This document shows, one piece after another, positions 13,520 through 20,082 of a stretch of DNA of 20,126 bases. The position numbers and the translations under genes were made by a program. Under the pieces are notes generated by a model. That model was not told where the DNA came from and ran no database searches. It worked only from the letters and a program-made list of their open reading frames with translations. The first letter of the stretch is position 1. Each line of letters starts with the position of its first letter. The DNA lies in NCBI GenBank assembly GCA_040902925.1, contig JBBDWJ010000221.1, positions 1 to 20,126 of the forward strand, in the 5' to 3' direction. This DNA comes from JBBDWJ01 sp040902925. GTDB lineage: Bacteria; Acidobacteriota; Terriglobia; Bryobacterales; UBA6623.

Positions 13520-14122
13520 TCATGCTGCGATTGCGTGTTGACGACGTTCCACCTCACGGCGCTGGATCTGTCGGCGATCCGGCTGGTGAACCTTGTACCG
13601 CTCGGTAATGTAACGTGCAATTGCGGAGCCCGAACCATATCCGCCCGTATGAAACCATTTCCGAGTGGCCTTTACGGATTCCCAAAGCACCCTTTCGGGG
13701 GCCACAGCGATCCCGTTGGAATCGGCATATTCATACCGTCTTGCTTCTGGGATGAGAGCGTGAATGAGTCGCTCCACTTCTCCGAGTTCGGTGTCTAGTC
13801 CTTCCCGGCAAATGGAGGCTCGCTCGCAAGCGAGCCCGAGTCCCACTGCCAGACGCTTTTGGATAGGGGCCACCCTTCGGTCCGGTGGATTCTGCCTCCG
13901 GTGCCCGACTCGCCTGTCGTTTTGCCGGCGATCGGAAGTTGCGTGAACCAGCGCCTGCTTATAAGCAGCAAGGCCCTGGAACCTGTTGTATTCGGGTTGG
14001 TTAAGGTTGACGGTTATTGTAGTGCGTCGGTCATCGACCGAGCCGAAAGAGGCTAGGGCGCGGCTGATCCATCGCGCCAGCGATTCGCCCCAAGATAGGG
14101 GGTGGAGCCAACTGCTGGACAC
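13520..14122 (-). CDS. 200-aa hypothetical protein with DRR motifs
   Basis: The gene starts at a GTG (14122) with AGGAGG (14132-14137) nine bases upstream, strong start evidence. No known domain is recognised. DRR triplets recur: residue 31, then 64, 69 and 81 in SDRRQNDRRVGHRRQNPPDR, and 182 in PDRRQIQRREVERR. This gives a protein with basic patches at about 64-90 and 180-195. The middle (residues 105-165, CREGLDTELGEVERLIHALI through KWFHTGGYGSG) looks globular. It is divergently transcribed from a ribbon-helix-helix regulator gene across an AT-rich spacer with repeats overlapping its probable promoter, so it is probably the regulator's target. It is bounded by REP and RAYT debris, which suggests acquired DNA. 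Confidence 0.7.
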   Translation of the reverse strand: MSSSWLHPLSWGESLARWISRALASFGSVDDRRTTITVNLNQPEYNRFQGLAAYKQALVHATSDRRQNDRRVGHRRQNPPDRRVAPIQKRLAVGLGLACERASICREGLDTELGEVERLIHALIPEARRYEYADSNGIAVAPERVLWESVKATRKWFHTGGYGSGSAIARYITERYKVHQPDRRQIQRREVERRQHAIAA

Positions 14123-14291
14123 TAGTGTTTACCTCCTAGTGAGCAATCTACATATCATCTACATAAATACCACATCCTATAATCCATATCAAGTACAATC
14201 ATCCACCTGTAATGTTGATATTATATTGCTATACGTGCTACCGTAGACACGGGTGGTTGATGCCTCAGCCGCCAGTCGATGAGAAACGTAA
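14123..14291. promoter_or_regulatory. AT-rich divergent promoter/operator region
   Basis: ATCTACATA is repeated at 14146-14154 and 14157-14165, exactly 11 bases apart, with degenerate units at 14174 (ATCCTATA) and 14182 (ATCCATATC). On the minus strand a -35-like TTGATA (complement of 14186-14191) is followed after 17 bases by TATTTA. The repeats therefore cover the -10 and start of the 200-aa gene's likely promoter. The contrast with surrounding GC-rich DNA is marked. It is a natural binding site for the adjacent ribbon-helix-helix protein, by inference. Confidence 0.5.
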
Positions 14292-14579
14292 ATGCCCAAA
14301 CTCCAAACACCCCAAACAGCAACGACACCTCACCAACCGGCGGACCACCCCAAGAAGCTGAATATCAACCTCCCTTCTGATGCGGATTCAGACCTTCGGG
14401 ATCTCGCGCAAGACGTGCAGCGCTCGAAAACAGAGCTTGTTGCCGAAGCGCTGGGTCTGCTCAAGCTCATCTATGACGAAACCCGACAGGGTAACCGGCT
14501 CGCAATCATCAGTGGTGACGGAAAAAGAATCCTAAGGGAACTCGTCATTCTCCGGCTCACCCATCGGCGTTCGTACTAA
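14292..14579 (+). CDS. Ribbon-helix-helix DNA-binding regulator
   Basis: A 95-aa protein. After a disordered Pro/Thr-rich N-terminus (residues 1-20) comes a classic RHH core: beta strand KKLNINLP (21-28), helix A (about 31-42, DADSDLRDLAQ), a turn (VQRSK) and helix B (about 45-61, TELVAEALGLLKLIYD). A C-terminal extension reads GNRLAIISGDGKRILRELVI. RHH proteins bind DNA as dimers through the paired strand and often recognise repeats spaced about one turn apart. Here an 11-bp-spaced direct repeat lies 126 bases upstream, in the divergent promoter. Autoregulation and control of the 200-aa gene are likely. It could be an orphan antitoxin-like regulator, but no toxin family is recognised next to it. 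Shine-Dalgarno is weak. Confidence 0.82.
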   Translation: MPKLQTPQTATTPHQPADHPKKLNINLPSDADSDLRDLAQDVQRSKTELVAEALGLLKLIYDETRQGNRLAIISGDGKRILRELVILRLTHRRSY

Positions 14580-14635
14580 TTCAGACGATTTTGGCTTTCT
14601 CGGCGTTTCCCAAGTCCGAAAAGAGTCGAACAGAT

Positions 14636-14652
14636 TCGGTGACAGGCACCGA
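14636..14652. repeat. REP-like palindrome, copy 3
   Basis: TCGGTG (14636-14641) pairs with CACCGA (14647-14652) around ACAGG. Its reverse complement differs from copy 1 at a single base in the loop and from copy 2 by one extra loop base. It is inverted relative to copy 2. Confidence 0.65.
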
Positions 14653-14712
14653 TCCGGCCCTTAGCGGCGCCCGGCCGTGGCGTTGTGGCTTTTTGGGAGA
14701 CGAGCCAGGGGG

Positions 14713-14797
14713 GGCAACCCAAAAACACCTTACCGAACGAGTAGCACCCCAGTTACCATCGGCACCACAACCGGCCGACGTGACATTCCGAACGTTG
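14713..14797 (+). repeat. Dispersed repeat R1, copy b
   Basis: About 88% identical to 10284-10369, same orientation, one base shorter in the A run. R2 does not follow it here, so R1 is an independent unit. The sequences flanking the two copies are unrelated, which places the repeat boundaries at GGCAACCC and CGAACGTTG. Confidence 0.75.
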
Positions 14798-15291
14798 GGC
14801 TCCAGGGGGCCGGCCTCCGTCCCCCGCTTTCGGGCGGCATAAATCAATCCCAACCGTTGTGGAAAAACAGACTTCGTTCCAGCAACAGCTCTCCCGGGGG
14901 CCTCGAAAAATCCCCAGAAACCCCGCGGAGGGAGCCTGTTAGGCCGTAATGGTTTTGCTGGTTGCGGTTCTTCGGACTCGCCTTGCTCAAAGCCGGGACT
15001 GCTTATTCCCGCGAAGTTCCCTCAGACGGCGTCAGCCGGGCCAACGCTTTCCCGAAGATCTTGATTCAGACGCCGCAAGCGGGACGCCTTGCTCTGTGGA
15101 CGGTGGTGGGTTCGCCAGGAGTGAATACTCATCGCGGCCAGAAGCAGCCCGAAACACAGCGTTAGTCAGCGTCTAGACCAAGGTTCTCCAGCCGGTTTTC
15201 CAACTCGCCACGATCGGCCTTCGCCACGAGCCCCCGGCCGGCCGCCGTTGATTCGAATCACAACAGCAAATGATTGGGCCGTTTCCGGCGG
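14798..15291. other. Intergenic, two weak short frames
   Basis: On the plus strand 14962-15165 reads a 67-codon frame from TTG (RFFGLALLKAGTAYSREVPS and onward) with a hydrophobic start but no ribosome site. On the minus strand a frame ending at a TAA (15163-15165) reads VAKADRGELENRLENLGLDA, which looks protein-like but is cut off by a stop only about 31 codons upstream; it may be the tail of a lost gene. Neither is called. Confidence 0.35.
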
Positions 15292-15846
15292 CTACTTTTC
15301 GCGGTCGAGCTTAAGGAACGCTTCCGCGATGCGATTCACGGCATGTTCCTCATGGCTGCGGCTTGCTTCACTGCGGCGGCGTGATGCCAGTTCGAGGTGA
15401 AGGAGCTCGTGAACGATCGTGCGCTCCATGTCTTCCAACATTTGTTCGTGGGGCAGTGGGTAGTCCAGCGGATCAAGCACCCAGATGACGGCCTGTTTCT
15501 TCCGTTTGTCCCAACGGATGCCGCCTAGCGTCTTGGGCTTCAGGTCCTCCCGCCGCGTCAGCAGAAGCGAGATCTGCCAATCGTCAAGGTCCAGACGCTG
15601 TTGCCAGATGGCCAGACGTTCTTCGGCGAACCGCCTGGCAACGCCCGCCTGCTCGTGGTCCGCGGAGCACGCCGGTTGAGCCAGATCACCAGGCGCTTCT
15701 TTGGCCGCCGGCTCGCCGCCATCCGCCATGGATGGGCATGCCATGGGTTCCCCTGCCATGGGTTTCGCGGGGGGTGTTTCGGCCGATGCGGGTAGCAGGA
15801 TCAGCAGAAGGAACAGACTGGCGCGAACAGAGTTGCGCCCAGTCAT
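15292..15846 (-). CDS. Exported HExxH putative zinc metalloprotease
   Basis: Starting at 15846 (MTGRNSVRASLFLLLILL) the protein is 184 aa with a clear signal peptide ending near ASA (residue 22). The longer start at 15873 only prefixes MGCHCRAGR. The first half is Pro/Ala/Met-rich (KPMAGEPMACPSMADGG), a Met-rich style seen in copper-handling periplasmic proteins. Residues about 68-184 form the domain: RLDLDDWQISLLLTRRED, then TLGGIRWDKRKKQAVIWVL, then the zinc motif HELLH (H146, E147, H150). HEEHAVNRIAEAF downstream (E166/E167 or H165) could supply the third ligand. The arrangement resembles small SprT/zincin-type domains, but the family is not named with confidence. It is divergent from the Cys-rich gene at 16125, so the two may be coregulated. 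Confidence 0.72.
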   Translation of the reverse strand: MTGRNSVRASLFLLLILLPASAETPPAKPMAGEPMACPSMADGGEPAAKEAPGDLAQPACSADHEQAGVARRFAEERLAIWQQRLDLDDWQISLLLTRREDLKPKTLGGIRWDKRKKQAVIWVLDPLDYPLPHEQMLEDMERTIVHELLHLELASRRRSEASRSHEEHAVNRIAEAFLKLDREK

Positions 15847-16065
15847 CCGCCCTGCCCGGCAATGGCAGCCCATGACCCGAGTCTAGGCCCGCCCGCAGCC
15901 AGCGCCAAATCGAAAGCTTTGATGCGGCCGATAAGGGATTTCTTTGCCCGTAAATCATTAAAAGAGCACCGTTTAACTGACTTACCGGCGCGGCCTGCGC
16001 CTGAGTTCGGTCGAACGCCGCTCGCCGTGAGCGCTCAAAATTTACAGTGCGGATAGAGCCCCGGA

Positions 16066-16086
16066 CGTTTCGCAAAACGCGAAACG
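16066..16086. promoter_or_regulatory. 8-bp palindrome before a Cys-rich gene
   Basis: CGTTTCGC (16066-16073) pairs perfectly with GCGAAACG (16079-16086), 5-nt loop. It lies 38 bases upstream of the start at 16125, with a -10-like CATAAT at 16106-16111 between. It could be an operator or a hairpin. Confidence 0.4.
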
Positions 16087-16124
16087 ATCCCAGGGCGTCG
16101 AACGTCATAATATTTGGGTATCGA

Positions 16125-16472
16125 ATGATCTCCGGAGCCAGCCCTCTCGTCACCGTCGTATTTACCGCGATCCTGATCGCGGGAGGTTTGGTCTGCCCGT
16201 TTTGGATGGCTTCGATAAGCCACTGTGATACGCACGGCTCTCCGGAAAACTGCGATTCGCCCGGCCAATGCTCAATGGGAGCTTGTGTAGGCGACTCCCC
16301 TCGGCTGCCATCCCATGTCAGCGCCAGTCGTGTGAGTGAAATCGCTCTCGAAGCCGCGGGTACGGCGGATGGTCTGCCGCCCGCAACCGGCACGGGGCGC
16401 TCCGTGCCGGCCGCCGCTCCCGCCCACGCACCCGGTCCGATTTTCCTGCGGACCTGCTCTCTTCTGATCTAG
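16125..16472 (+). CDS. Small secreted Cys/His-containing protein, unknown
   Basis: A 115-aa protein. The ATG at 16125 is chosen because it begins a signal- or anchor-like segment (MISGASPLVTVVFTAILIAG); the upstream ATG at 16047 adds a basic, unsignal-like stretch. Six cysteines follow: C24, C34, C43, C49, C54 and C111, interspersed with His (SHCDTHGSPENCDSPGQCSM). The C-terminal half is Ala/Pro-rich and ends GPIFLRTCSLLI. Small Cys/His proteins of this shape are often encoded ahead of heavy-metal efflux genes, but no efflux genes lie here, so a metal role is only suggested. No Shine-Dalgarno is seen. It is divergent from the exported HExxH gene and 96 bases before the RWHKAKFGH-repeat gene. 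Confidence 0.55.
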   Translation: MISGASPLVTVVFTAILIAGGLVCPFWMASISHCDTHGSPENCDSPGQCSMGACVGDSPRLPSHVSASRVSEIALEAAGTADGLPPATGTGRSVPAAAPAHAPGPIFLRTCSLLI

Positions 16473-16568
16473 CTCCTTCTCATCCCAGCGTGTTTCGCAC
16501 GGTCGCCCGGGTTGATTCCGGGCGGTGGTTGGCTATTGGGAAGGATCAAGCGGAAAAGGAGAGATGTC

Positions 16569-17003
16569 ATGAAAGCTTCAGCAAGAATCATTCTGTTCAC
16601 GGCAGTGTTCCTGATCGGAGCCGGCGCCCCAGCCTGGGCGCAGTCGAGCGAGAACTGGTTGGGCCACTGGTACAACCGCTGGCATAAAGCGAAATTCGGC
16701 CATGTCTCGCCGGCCGAAAGAGCGGCCCAAGCGAGTACGGACACGGCGTATCGCTCGGCGCCGCAGCCGGATCAGGCAGCCGATCTGACGACGCCCGCCG
16801 AGCGCCGCTATCAGCGCTGGCACAAAGCGAAATTCGGCCACGACTCCCCCAAAGTGGCCGCCCAGAAGCGCGCCGCGCGCGACAGCATGGCGTTTCGCGA
16901 AGCGCCCGGCGACGACACCAAGTCAGAAGCCAGGAAGCGATACGAACGCTGGCACAAAGCGAAATTCGGACACAGCCCGCAACCGCGCGATAGCGACCGT
17001 TAG
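16569..17003 (+). CDS. Secreted protein with three RWHKAKFGH repeats
   Basis: A 144-aa protein. The ATG at 16569 has AAGGAGAG upstream at good spacing and yields a standard signal peptide cleaved after AWA (residue 24). The mature region carries three near-identical units, Y(N/Q/E)RWHKAKFGH, at residues 35-45, 81-91 and 125-135. The first two are followed by (V/D)SP and a charged helix (AERAAQASTDTAYRSA; KVAAQKRAARDSMAFREA). Spacing is 44-46 residues. The 27-base DNA units differ only at one or two third positions, so duplication or conversion is recent, or the DNA itself is constrained. No known domain is recognised. Alternating aromatic, basic and His residues could bind a ligand or polymer; function is unknown. 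Confidence 0.75.
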   Translation: MKASARIILFTAVFLIGAGAPAWAQSSENWLGHWYNRWHKAKFGHVSPAERAAQASTDTAYRSAPQPDQAADLTTPAERRYQRWHKAKFGHDSPKVAAQKRAARDSMAFREAPGDDTKSEARKRYERWHKAKFGHSPQPRDSDR

Positions 17004-17157
17004 ACCCCTGTTGTGAGGAAAACCGCGGGGCAGCCTCGACTTTCTTGACCTCGGCGGCCAAGGTGGTTGGCCCATATATTCGAGGCTGCCCGCATTCCAG
17101 TTGCGCGGCTTCTCAGCCACTCCGAGGCTGCTAGCCGCCCCTCCAATCGATTGAAGG
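17004..17157. other. Spacer before repeat R2b
   Basis: Sequence between the repeat-protein stop and R2 copy b. No gene, terminator hairpin with a U tract, or promoter is seen. Confidence 0.3.
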
Positions 17158-17383
17158 GCACACTTCATGAAATACCTGATGTGTATCTCGCGCATCGCCC
17201 GGCGTGCTGCGGTGGCGCGTCGGGGCGCAGGCCAGGCGCACGCCACCTCTTCCCTCCCCTCGGACCCGAGCCTGCCTCTCCTCAGGCACCCAGCCTCAGG
17301 CTCGAATCCAACGAATGCTCCCGCAAGAAGGCGTGACTCGCTGTGCACGACGAGAGCGTTGACCAGAATTCAGCCGGGCGGAG
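17158..17383 (+). repeat. Dispersed repeat R2, copy b
   Basis: Diverged copy of 10530-10740, same orientation. The 28 bases at 17246-17273 are identical to 10608-10635. CACACTTCATGAAA at the left and GCAAGAAGGCGTGACTCGCT with AGCGTTGA at the right match the first copy at roughly three-quarters identity. Reading frames do not stay aligned between copies. It ends just before the -10 of the aldo/keto reductase gene. Confidence 0.7.
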
Positions 17384-17389
17384 CGGAAG

Positions 17390-17395
17390 TATAAT
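17390..17395 (+). promoter_or_regulatory. -10 element of the aldo/keto reductase promoter
   Basis: A perfect TATAAT, placing the start of transcription near 17402 and giving a 28-base leader to the ATG at 17430. The -35 at 17-bp spacing is poor (AATTCA); TTGACC at 17359 is too far. It abuts the end of repeat R2b. Confidence 0.5.
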
Positions 17396-17429
17396 AGACC
17401 CAAACCCAAACCACCAACGGGAGCATTCC

Positions 17430-18458
17430 ATGTCCGAAGACCCCAAAACCCGCCCCCAGAACAGCCGCCGCAACTTTCTGCTCGGCGCTCTCGGCGCCAC
17501 AGCCGCGGCCCAGGCCGCTTTGGCGCAGCGCCCTAGCCCCAACGGCCTGCCCACTCGCCGGCTGGGACGCACCAACGAGCAGGTCTCGATTCTCGGCATC
17601 GGCGGCGGCCATATCGGGCGCGTCGCGATCGAGGATAAGGCTGCCGCGGTGCGGCTGGTTCATGCCGCCATCGACAACGGCGTCCGGTTCATGGACAACG
17701 CCTGGGCCTATCAGGACGGCGCCGCCGAAGAAGCCATGGGCGATGCCCTGCAGGGCGGCAAGCGCCAGCAAGTCTTCCTGATGACCAAGTGCACCGGCCG
17801 CGACACCAAGTTCGCCCAGCAGTGCCTCGAAGATAGCCTCCGCCGCCTCAAGACCGACCACATTGACCTGTGGCAGTTTCACGAGGTCAATCACGACAAC
17901 GACCCCGACTGGATTTTCCAAAAAGGCGGCCTCGAAGTAGCGCTACAGGCGAAGAAGGAAGGCAAGGTCCGCCACATCGGCTTCACCGGACACAAAGACC
18001 CGCGCATTCACCACAAGATGCTCAACATGGGCGATCCCTGGGAAACCTCGCAGATGCCCATCAACATGATGGACTTCTACTACCGCAGCTTCCAGCACGA
18101 AATCGTGCCGCTGTGCCTGGCGCGCGACATCGGCATCATCGGCATGAAATCGCTGGGCGGCGGCGCGCCGCTGGGCAAGATCGTCGAAGACACCAACATC
18201 ACCGCCGAGGAGTGTGTGCGGTTTGCGTTGAGCTTGCCGATCTCCGTGCTGGTGCGCGGCTGGATGAAAGTCGAACAAATCGAGGCCGACGCCAAAATCG
18301 CACGTGACTTCAAGCCGCTATCGGGCGAAGACCAGCGTCTCATCCTAAGCAAAGCCAAAGACGAAGCCGGCGACGGCCGCCACGAGCAATTCAAATCCAC
18401 GCAGCGTTTTGAGAACCCGATCTACCGCAAGATGCACGGCGTGCTGCTAGAGGGATAG
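17430..18458 (+). CDS. Tat-exported aldo/keto reductase
   Basis: A 342-aa NADPH-type oxidoreductase. The ATG at 17430 has GGGAG at good spacing and directly precedes a twin-arginine signal (NSRRNFLLGALGATAAAQAA, residues 11-30). The aldo/keto reductase catalytic tetrad is complete: D89 (FMDNAWAY), Y94, K120 (FLMTKC) and H151 (LWQFHEV). The barrel continues through HIGFTGHKDP, FYYRSFQHEIVPL and IIGMKSLGGGAP to VRGWMKVEQIEAD. Tat export means cofactor and fold are acquired before export. Such signal-bearing family members are common in Acidobacteriota and Planctomycetes; substrates are mostly unknown, with sugars or small carbonyls likely. It seems monocistronic, with its own -10 and a hairpin after the stop. 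Confidence 0.92.
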   Translation: MSEDPKTRPQNSRRNFLLGALGATAAAQAALAQRPSPNGLPTRRLGRTNEQVSILGIGGGHIGRVAIEDKAAAVRLVHAAIDNGVRFMDNAWAYQDGAAEEAMGDALQGGKRQQVFLMTKCTGRDTKFAQQCLEDSLRRLKTDHIDLWQFHEVNHDNDPDWIFQKGGLEVALQAKKEGKVRHIGFTGHKDPRIHHKMLNMGDPWETSQMPINMMDFYYRSFQHEIVPLCLARDIGIIGMKSLGGGAPLGKIVEDTNITAEECVRFALSLPISVLVRGWMKVEQIEADAKIARDFKPLSGEDQRLILSKAKDEAGDGRHEQFKSTQRFENPIYRKMHGVLLEG

Positions 18459-18471
18459 AGTGGCGAGAGTG

Positions 18472-18493
18472 GGACAGACAATCCTGTCTGTCC
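18472..18493. terminator. Perfect 9-bp hairpin after the reductase gene
   Basis: GGACAGACA (18472-18480) pairs perfectly with TGTCTGTCC (18485-18493) around ATCC, starting 14 bases after the stop. No U tract follows, so it may be a REP-type palindrome or 3'-end stabiliser rather than an intrinsic terminator. The rest of 18494-18690 holds nothing recognised. Confidence 0.45.
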
Positions 18494-18690
18494 GAGTAGC
18501 CACAAGCGCCGCCTAACCTCGCCGGAAAAGGCAGCCCCGCCGCGTCAGTCCAACACTCGCCAAAACCGCGCTCAAGCCGAAGCAGAGTCACACAAATCCG
18601 GCCGGCGAGGTTGTGGAACCTAGCGGGCACCTCCGTACCGCGGCTCGTACTTTGCTAACCTCATAGGTCGCCCTCTCGCTGACCGCCAAC

Positions 18691-20007
18691 ATGTCAAAGA
18701 CAACAAAAAGCCTCAAAGTACCCCAAAGAGACGTGGTCCGCACGGTTTTGGCGAACGGGGTGCGCGTCTGGAGCGAACGCGTCCCGCGCGCCACGACGGC
18801 GGCGGTGGGCGTTTGGATCGACGCCGGCTCGCGCTACGAAGAGTTGAAGGAAAACGGCGCCACTCACCTGTTGCAGCGCATCGCACTGCAGGGAGCGGCC
18901 AAGCGCTCCGCCGACGACATTGCCAAAACCATCGCTTCGCTAGGCGGCGACGTCTCGTTCACGACGTCGCGGGATTCGGCGAGCTGGACTGCGCGCACCG
19001 CGACGGCCTCTATCGGCGACACACTCTCTTTGCTGGCCGATCTCGCGCTGCGCCCGAAGATCACCCAGGGCGCGCTCAGCGCGGAGCAGAAAGCGCTTCT
19101 AGAGGAACTGCGCGCCGACGAGAAAAACGCCGACTTCAACCTCGAGCACATGTTCTTGCGCAGCTTCTGGAAGGGGCATGGGCTGTGCCGCCCTCCGCAC
19201 GGCCGCCTTCTCACCGTCAACGGCAAGGTGCGGCTCGAGGATTTCAAGCTGAAATCGCTGATCCGCTTCCACCGCGAAACCCATCACCCGCGCGCGATCA
19301 CGGTCGTCGTCGCCGGCGATGAGCATCACACTCGCGTCGCCGATCTCGCGGCGCGCCTATTCGCCGACCTCGAAGAACCCAAGAAAACGGCTTCCAGCCC
19401 AGGCCCGAAGGCGTACCGCTTTCTCGCACTGCGCAACCGGCCGCAGTTTCCCGGCGTGCGCATGCAACTGGGCGTGCCGGCTTGCGGCGGTGCGGACGAG
19501 CAGCGTCACACTGCGGCGATTTTCAACGCCGTGGTCGGCAGCGGCACCGGCTCGCGGCTGGCGCGCATGGTTCGCGCCAAGACTCTTCCCGCCGCCGAAG
19601 TCTCCTCATCCCTGCTGCAGTTCGCCGACGCTGGCGTATTCTCGGTGCGTTTACGGGCGATCCCCAAAAGCGCCGCGGAAGCGCTCGAAGCCACCGTGGA
19701 TGCCATGCGGGATCTCACCATGAAGCCGATCGACGAGACGGAGCTGGATCGCGCCAAGGCAACCTGCGTCACCGCCATGCTGGCGCGCCTCGACAGCCCA
19801 AAGACGCGCATCGAAGACCTGGCCGACCAGGAACGCTACTTCAGCGGCCCGGTCGATATGCAGTCCGAGCTTGCCGAGCTCCAAAACGTCACGCCCGCGG
19901 CGCTTCGCCTGCTGGCGGCCGAGTGGATCGTTCCCCACAACCTTTCCCTCGCCTCGCTGGGGAACTTGAGCGGCGTTACGATCCGCCCCAAAACACTGCG
20001 CTGGTAG
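18691..20007 (+). CDS. M16 (insulinase-family) protein lacking the zinc motif
   Basis: A 438-aa two-domain M16 protein, the size of the bacterial processing-peptidase-like subunits. The N-terminal domain begins with LANGVRVWSERVP and VGVWIDAGSRYE. Where active members have HxxEH, this has HLLQR (residues 59-63), so the catalytic Glu and second His ligand are lost. The downstream acidic position is kept (LLEELRADE, E138/E139). The second domain (about 225-425) has the PF05193-like pattern FPGVRMQLGVPACGGADE, GSGTGSRLARMVRAKT and FADAGVFSVRLRA. Inactive M16 subunits normally pair with an active one, as in mitochondrial processing peptidase or PqqF-like pairs. No active partner is in the window; one may lie downstream. 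No signal peptide is visible. Ribosome site is weak. Confidence 0.88.
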   Translation: MSKTTKSLKVPQRDVVRTVLANGVRVWSERVPRATTAAVGVWIDAGSRYEELKENGATHLLQRIALQGAAKRSADDIAKTIASLGGDVSFTTSRDSASWTARTATASIGDTLSLLADLALRPKITQGALSAEQKALLEELRADEKNADFNLEHMFLRSFWKGHGLCRPPHGRLLTVNGKVRLEDFKLKSLIRFHRETHHPRAITVVVAGDEHHTRVADLAARLFADLEEPKKTASSPGPKAYRFLALRNRPQFPGVRMQLGVPACGGADEQRHTAAIFNAVVGSGTGSRLARMVRAKTLPAAEVSSSLLQFADAGVFSVRLRAIPKSAAEALEATVDAMRDLTMKPIDETELDRAKATCVTAMLARLDSPKTRIEDLADQERYFSGPVDMQSELAELQNVTPAALRLLAAEWIVPHNLSLASLGNLSGVTIRPKTLRW

Positions 20008-20028
20008 GAACAAACACTGCGCTGGTAG
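19991..20028 (+). repeat. 17-nt duplication across the M16 stop codon
   Basis: AAACACTGCGCTGGTAG is repeated exactly at 19991-20007 and 20012-20028. The first copy encodes the last residues (TLRW) and the TAG; the second lies just outside the gene. It looks like a small local duplication. Confidence 0.8.
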
Positions 20029-20082
20029 AATCCGGCTTAAACCCAATACTGTTCACTTAGGATCCCAGCCATGCAGTGTGTT

